Shown: positions 60,475 through 64,000 of the stretch, piece by piece | How positions within the stretch are numbered: the stretch's first letter is position 1 | Layout: each line of letters opens with the position of its first letter | Assembly (NCBI GenBank): GCA_963678215.1 | Contig: OY782758.1 | Span: forward strand, 1,984,001-2,048,000 | DNA from: Thiobius zoothamnicola | GTDB lineage: Bacteria > Pseudomonadota > Gammaproteobacteria > Chromatiales > Chromatiaceae | Direction: 5' to 3' | Length of the DNA stretch: 64,000 nt | Notes under the pieces: model-generated | The model's input: the letters and a program-made list of their open reading frames with translations, nothing else | Database searches by the model: none | Told to the model about the DNA's origin: nothing | Program-made: the position numbers and the translations under genes

Positions 60475-61577
60475 AGTACCCGCACAATAATAAGTTATGA
60501 TAAAAGGCATCTTTTCCCTTTGAGTAATGAAGCTGATGCGGGTACGCACGTTAGAACTGAATCAAGGGCAACGCAACGAATTGGAAACGGGCCACAAAGA
60601 AGGGAAGACCGCGCGGTTTCGGCAACGCTGCCAGATCATCCTGTTGAAGAGTCAGGGCCGCACGGCGACGTCGATTGGGGAGATTGTGGGGCTGTCGGCG
60701 GTGAGCGTGACACAGTGGCTGAACCGCTACGATGCGGAAGGGATCGCGGGGTTGCAGACCCGACCAGGCCGAGGGCGTCCGAGGGTGTTCAACGAAGCAC
60801 GAGATGCGCAGGTGGTCAAAGCGGCGGTGCAAGCAGAACGCCAGCGTTTAGCGCATGCCAAACAGAGCTTGGAGGATCAGCTGGGGAAGCGATTCAGTAC
60901 GCAGACCTTGAAACGCTTTTTAAAACACTTGGCGGCTCCTGGAAACGCATCCGGCGGCGCCCCAAACAACAGCCCGATCCTGAACTCGCCCAGGTCCGTC
61001 TAGCTGGACTGGCCTTGCTGGAACAGCAAGCGGAGCTGGGGCAGATCGACTTGTTCTACGGAGACGAAACGGCGGTTTCGGAACAAGGGTATGTGCCCTA
61101 TGGCTGGCAATTCAAAGATGAAGACGTATGCATCCCGGCTCAGCGGGGCAAGAGCCAAAGCTACTTTGGCCTGCTTTCACGAGACAACCGGTTGCGGTAT
61201 CGCGCGTTTTCCCATGCCGTCACCACCGCCGATGTCATTGAATGTCTGGATCGCTTGGCCGCCGATGCCGCCAAACCCACCGTCGTCGTACTCGACAACG
61301 CCAGCATCCATACCTCGAAAGCCTTTCAGGCCTGTCTGCAGTCATGGCAACAACGCAACCTGTTCATCTACTACCTGCCGCCTTATTCGCCTCACTACAA
61401 CATCATTGAACGCTTTTGGAAGGAAGTGAAAGAAGGCTGGCTTCGGCCTCTGGACTACCAAACCCCCGATGACTTGTTCTATGCCGTCAACCGGGTCTTC
61501 TCCACCGTCGGCCAGCATGTCCGAATCCAATTTGCTCACTTTCAACTCAAAACGTAAGTTATTATTGTGCGGGTACT
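60475..61577 (+). mobile_element. IS630-family insertion sequence
   Basis: Terminal repeats AGTACCCGCACAATAATAAG and the inverted copy ending TTATTATTGTGCGGGTACT bound 1,103 bases, flanked by TA (60473-60474 and 61578-61579), the IS630 target duplication. It contains a two-frame transposase. It sits between remnants of an IS5-type start (left, frame SDISREQFE) and an IS3-type gene (right). Confidence 0.88.
60527..61557 (+). CDS. IS630-family transposase, made by -1 frameshift
   Basis: Two frames: 60527-61003 encodes the helix-turn-helix part (RVRTLELNQGQRNELETGHK, IGEIVGLSAVSVTQWLNRYD), and the -1 frame to 61557 encodes the DDE catalytic part (IDLFYGDETAVSEQG, VVVLDNASIHTSKAF, LPPYSPHYNIIERFWKEVK). 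They meet at TTTTTAAAAC near 60920, in which T-TTA-AAA is a classical slippery heptamer, so programmed -1 frameshifting can yield the full enzyme. Both catalytic Asp and the Glu are intact. Confidence 0.87.
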
Positions 61578-61579
61578 TA

Positions 61580-61910
61580 TCTGCTGTGAGCCTGACTGTT
61601 TTCGGTGCCTACAGTCCAGACTCGGCGCTGACCATCGTGGTATTAAGCCTGGCCTATCAAGCCAGAAGTCGGCCAAAAGGTGTGCTGTTCCACTCAGACC
61701 AAGGCTGCCATGACACCAGCCTTGCGTATCGGCAAAAGCTTTGGCGTTATCTGATAAAACAAAGCATGAGTCGGCGTGGCAACTGCTGGGACAATGCACC
61801 GATGGAGCGTTGCTTTCGCCGCTTACATGCGCTACTACAACTTTGAGTGAGGTTATAGCGACAACGACTATTTATCACCCGTACAGACTGAGCTTCAGGC
61901 TGTAGGGTAA
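61580..61910 (+). pseudogene. IS3-family transposase (OrfB), C-terminal remnant
   Basis: The frame AYSPDSALTIVVLSLAYQ, GVLFHSDQGCHDTSLAYRQK, SMSRRGNCWDNAPMERCFRR is the rve integrase core of IS3-family OrfB with its catalytic Asp and Glu. Frameshifts after that leave RYYNFE and DYLSPVQTELQAVG in the same phase with extra stops. The 5' part is missing; IS630 lies at the break. Confidence 0.8.
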
Positions 61911-62054
61911 ATTGCTCCCATAAGGGGCTGCGAAATTACTTGGCCACTACAGTTCTATATCGGGGTAATGCCCGGCCAGCGTCATGCGGATGATTTGTGT
62001 CTGTTTTCAACCATTGTCCAGTCCATGCACTTGCAAATTGCATCTGCCCTCCTG

Positions 62055-62876
62055 TTAATTTTGCACTTGCCATGGGTTTGTTGTTTCCACAAAACCACCG
62101 GGTGCTTGGCTTTGTTGTTGTTGTTGCGGTGTTGCGGATTTATTTCGCCAAGGCGTCGAAGGCAGTTTGGTGAAGGCTTGGTGTATACCATCATTCCAGG
62201 CTTTACGCACCGCGACTAAATAGTCATCCGTGGCGCTAAAACAGGAGCGATGATCTAGATGAAAAGCGTCTTTACGGTAGCAGGATAGCTCAAATGGCGG
62301 GCCGACCGTGATATTCGATCGGGCTGTGGCATCCAGTGAGACTAAACAAAGCTGCGCGCCCTCATCAAGGGATAGACGATGGTCAACAATCCGGTCAACG
62401 CTGGGTTTGCCATATTTGCTTTCACCGATTTGCAGATAGGGTGTTTCCTGCGAGGCGGCGATGTAATTGCCTTGTGGATAAATTAACATCAGCCCGTGCG
62501 GTCGCCCGGCGATTTGTCCGCCGAGTAATAAGGTTGTTTCGCCACTGATGCCAGCATTGTTCAGGACTGTGCTGTGTTCTTGTTGCACTTGCTGGCTGAC
62601 GCGACCGACATATTCTGCCGCTTCAAACAGATAACGCGCATTGGTGAGCGTGATGGCGTTGTCCGGTGGATAATCCAGATCGCGCTGGATATGGTTGATC
62701 ACTTCCTGCGTTGTGGCCAGATTGCCTGCTGACAGGATGACGAACAGGCGGTCATTGCCTGGTGTGAATACGTGCATCTTGCTGTATGTGGTGACATAGT
62801 CGACTCCCGCATTGGTGCGTGAGTCAGATGCGAAAACCAAGCCTTCTTCCAAATAAAGCGCCACGCAATAAGTCAT
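62055..62876 (-). CDS. Anbu-type proteasome-related peptidase
   Basis: Anbu (ancestral beta subunit) is a self-compartmentalising Ntn hydrolase related to HslV and proteasome beta. The 273-residue protein starts MTYCVALYLEEGLVFASDSR, with Thr2 the expected nucleophile after Met removal, and has FVILSAGNLATTQEVIN, GETTLLLGGQ and KYGKPSVDR. The ATG at 62876 puts Thr at position 2; a longer frame to 62921 would bury it. The C-terminal Gln-rich tail (about 250-270) is unusual. The customary partners (transglutaminase, alpha-E, ATP-grasp) are not adjacent. Confidence 0.85.
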   Translation of the reverse strand: MTYCVALYLEEGLVFASDSRTNAGVDYVTTYSKMHVFTPGNDRLFVILSAGNLATTQEVINHIQRDLDYPPDNAITLTNARYLFEAAEYVGRVSQQVQQEHSTVLNNAGISGETTLLLGGQIAGRPHGLMLIYPQGNYIAASQETPYLQIGESKYGKPSVDRIVDHRLSLDEGAQLCLVSLDATARSNITVGPPFELSCYRKDAFHLDHRSCFSATDDYLVAVRKAWNDGIHQAFTKLPSTPWRNKSATPQQQQQSQAPGGFVETTNPWQVQN

Positions 62877-63013
62877 ATTGAATACCTGATTGTTATGAAG
62901 GTGATTGTTGGTGTTGCGCAAGCAGCGGGCGTCTGTTTCATACTGAAGCGTTGGTTGAGTTTTGGCTGCTTGTGGGTTCGATCGGATGTTCTGTGTGTGG
63001 TTCAGCGCGCTGA

Positions 63014-63823
63014 TTATTGGATTTGGGCGTGAATCCCTGCAAACTTTTTGGGCCAGGCGCTTTGAATTTTTAATGCTTTTGATAATGTTTTCATTGCCTG
63101 CTTGGCGGCGGCAGCTGATGCATAGGAGCCGACGATTAATGAATACCAGGGTTTGCCATCAAGTTGACGCGCATAAATGGCGTGAGGTGTCTCGTTGAGG
63201 TATTGATTGGCTGTCTCAGTGAGCGCATCCTGATTTCGTCCGCTGAGAATCTGCATAGTGTAGTGATCAGGCGGTTGACGCATGATCCATTGGTTGAATG
63301 GATCGGTATTTTGATTGGCCCTGCTGTTTTCCACAGTGGCTGGTTGGCTCGAGTCCTCAGCAAATGGCTGAGTAATGTCTGGCGAAGGGTTTATGGATGG
63401 TAAGTTGGTAGAGGGCTGCCTAGGTAGTGACGTTGGCGTTGAATAAATTGACCTATCGTTTTTTGCAACCACAGGTATTGACGGTGTGTCTGCTTTTACC
63501 CAGTCGTTTTTCGTCTTGGCAGGTTCGGATCTGGTGGATAGGGTGACTGTAGGAAAGCCGGAGTCGCTTAAGGTGATGATCAGGCCGGACAGTTGATAGT
63601 CATCTGGTGGCTCATCGCCCAGACAATGTGTGTCCAGGTCATCCAGCGAATGGCGAATTTCCATTGGCGCTGAAGGAAATAAAGCCGACAAGTCTTGCAC
63701 CAATAAGCCCAGCAGCAAGACAATGGCGATGATGGCGGCGAACAAGAGTTTCACCCAGAGTGGATAAGCGCCGTTAGAGATGGTTATATCCTCACGGTAT
63801 ATGATTGAGCCTTTTTGATGCAT
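63014..63823 (-). CDS. SPOR-domain membrane protein, DamX-like
   Basis: The 269-residue protein has a cytoplasmic N-terminus, one membrane segment (VKLLFAAIIAIVLLLGLLV, about 24-42), a Pro/Ser-rich linker and a C-terminal SPOR domain (DHYTMQILSGRNQDALTETA, YSLIVGSYASAAAAKQAMKT) that binds denuded peptidoglycan at the division septum. It follows aroB by 67 bases on the same strand, the aroB-damX order of gammaproteobacteria, so a cell-division role like DamX is likely. It lacks the AAA domain found in some larger DamX. Confidence 0.8.
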   Translation of the reverse strand: MHQKGSIIYREDITISNGAYPLWVKLLFAAIIAIVLLLGLLVQDLSALFPSAPMEIRHSLDDLDTHCLGDEPPDDYQLSGLIITLSDSGFPTVTLSTRSEPAKTKNDWVKADTPSIPVVAKNDRSIYSTPTSLPRQPSTNLPSINPSPDITQPFAEDSSQPATVENSRANQNTDPFNQWIMRQPPDHYTMQILSGRNQDALTETANQYLNETPHAIYARQLDGKPWYSLIVGSYASAAAAKQAMKTLSKALKIQSAWPKKFAGIHAQIQ

Positions 63824-63890
63824 GGCTACAACTTTGGCGCTATGTTGCCGATCCTTGGGCGTGCAACGGGCTATTTCCTAAGAAGTGATG

Positions 63891-64000
63891 CTAATAACGA
63901 CTCAAAGTGGCTTGCAAACAATCAAAAGGGAAATCCTGGCTGATGATGGATTGTCCAATACCTTGTAAAAGTACGAGGCGCAGTTTTCCGTCCATCACTT
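63891..64000 (-). CDS. aroB: 3-dehydroquinate synthase, C-terminal fragment
   Basis: The last 36 codons before the right edge read MDGKLRLVLLQGIGQSIISQ, DFPFDCLQATL and stop at TAG (63891-63893). This matches the extreme C-terminus of AroB (..DGxLRLVLLxGIGxA..). Upstream residues lie beyond the window. Position before the SPOR gene supports the call. Confidence 0.75.
   Translation of the reverse strand, partial: VMDGKLRLVLLQGIGQSIISQDFPFDCLQATLSRY

Noticed and set aside
60445..60526. Upstream extension of the IS630 DDE frame to 60445
   Set aside because: It runs through the left terminal repeat into flanking DNA; the true product starts in the other frame at 60527 and changes frame.
1..64000. 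tRNA, rRNA or CRISPR loci
   Set aside because: I saw no cloverleaf-like sequence, rRNA segment or regularly spaced repeats while reading; a tRNAscan would be needed to be certain.

Overview
The window is bacterial chromosome from a gammaproteobacterium. The evidence is gene order: rpsP-rimM-trmD-rplS, hemA-prfA-prmC, tgt-yajC-secD-secF, tyrA/hisC, mutY-yggX, glcD-glcE and aroB next to a SPOR protein. It also has a PtsP (EI-Ntr), EF-G of the second type, PpsR and an Hvf/bufferin copper-peptide operon. I cannot name the genus. Housekeeping genes are interleaved with scars of mobile DNA: an intact IS5-type and an intact IS630-type element, remnants of IS5 and IS3 elements, integron-type attC sites without an integrase, and truncated toxin-antitoxin and restriction genes.

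The most striking locus is at 31.5-32.8 kb. A gene with a strong bacterial ribosome site encodes a eukaryote-type actin of 356 residues, not MreB or ParM. It ends in the canonical actin C-terminus, and its last ~120 residues are nearly those of animal cytoplasmic actin. Sixty-nine bases downstream, a 50-codon gene encodes a beta-thymosin, the actin-monomer-binding peptide known from animals. It aligns without gaps to thymosin beta-4 (about half identical). An 11-bp perfect hairpin closes the unit before fusA. The actin has lost most of the DNase-I-binding (D) loop and has Tyr where actin has Asp157, so it has diverged in the filament contact and nucleotide regions. I read this as a two-gene actin/thymosin system acquired from a eukaryote, probably an animal or a close relative.

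Layout. 0-5.3 kb: gatA, type I asparaginase, ptsP. 5.3-8.45 kb: an accessory island bounded by a ~40-bp inverted repeat, with an IS5-derived mini-element, a RelB remnant, HicAB, and a DUF5677 gene in a recognisable integron cassette. 8.4-21.6 kb: tyrA-hisC, a tyrosine phosphatase, yggX, mutY, a Sco protein, the 5-oxoprolinase genes pxpABC, a lipoprotein, sbcB, the rpsP operon and a half DEAD-box helicase. 22-26 kb: metF and the bufferin operon. 26-28.2 kb: rdgB, rph, yicC. 28.2-30.4 kb: a collapsed island (RHH protein, XamI-like and LysR-like fragments, truncated SMC/RloC-like ATPase). 30.6-35 kb: LysE exporter, actin, thymosin, EF-G2. 35-40.6 kb: gltX and glnS enclosing a second relic cassette array (TIR-like gene, DUF4160/DUF2442) that ends in a degenerate copy of the gltX 3' end. 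40.7-43.6 kb: an ATPase/DUF4276 pair cut by an IS5-type element. 43.7-47.2 kb: an undescribed six-gene cluster of membrane and coiled-coil proteins ending with a nuclease-like ORF. 47.4-56.6 kb: tgt, yajC, secD, an inserted DUF2442 gene, secF, glcDE, ppsR, an ATP-grasp ligase. 57-64 kb: prmC, prfA, hemA, nested IS elements, an Anbu protease, a SPOR protein and the end of aroB.

I saw no tRNA, rRNA or CRISPR array. All homology statements are from recognition of sequence motifs, without database searches.
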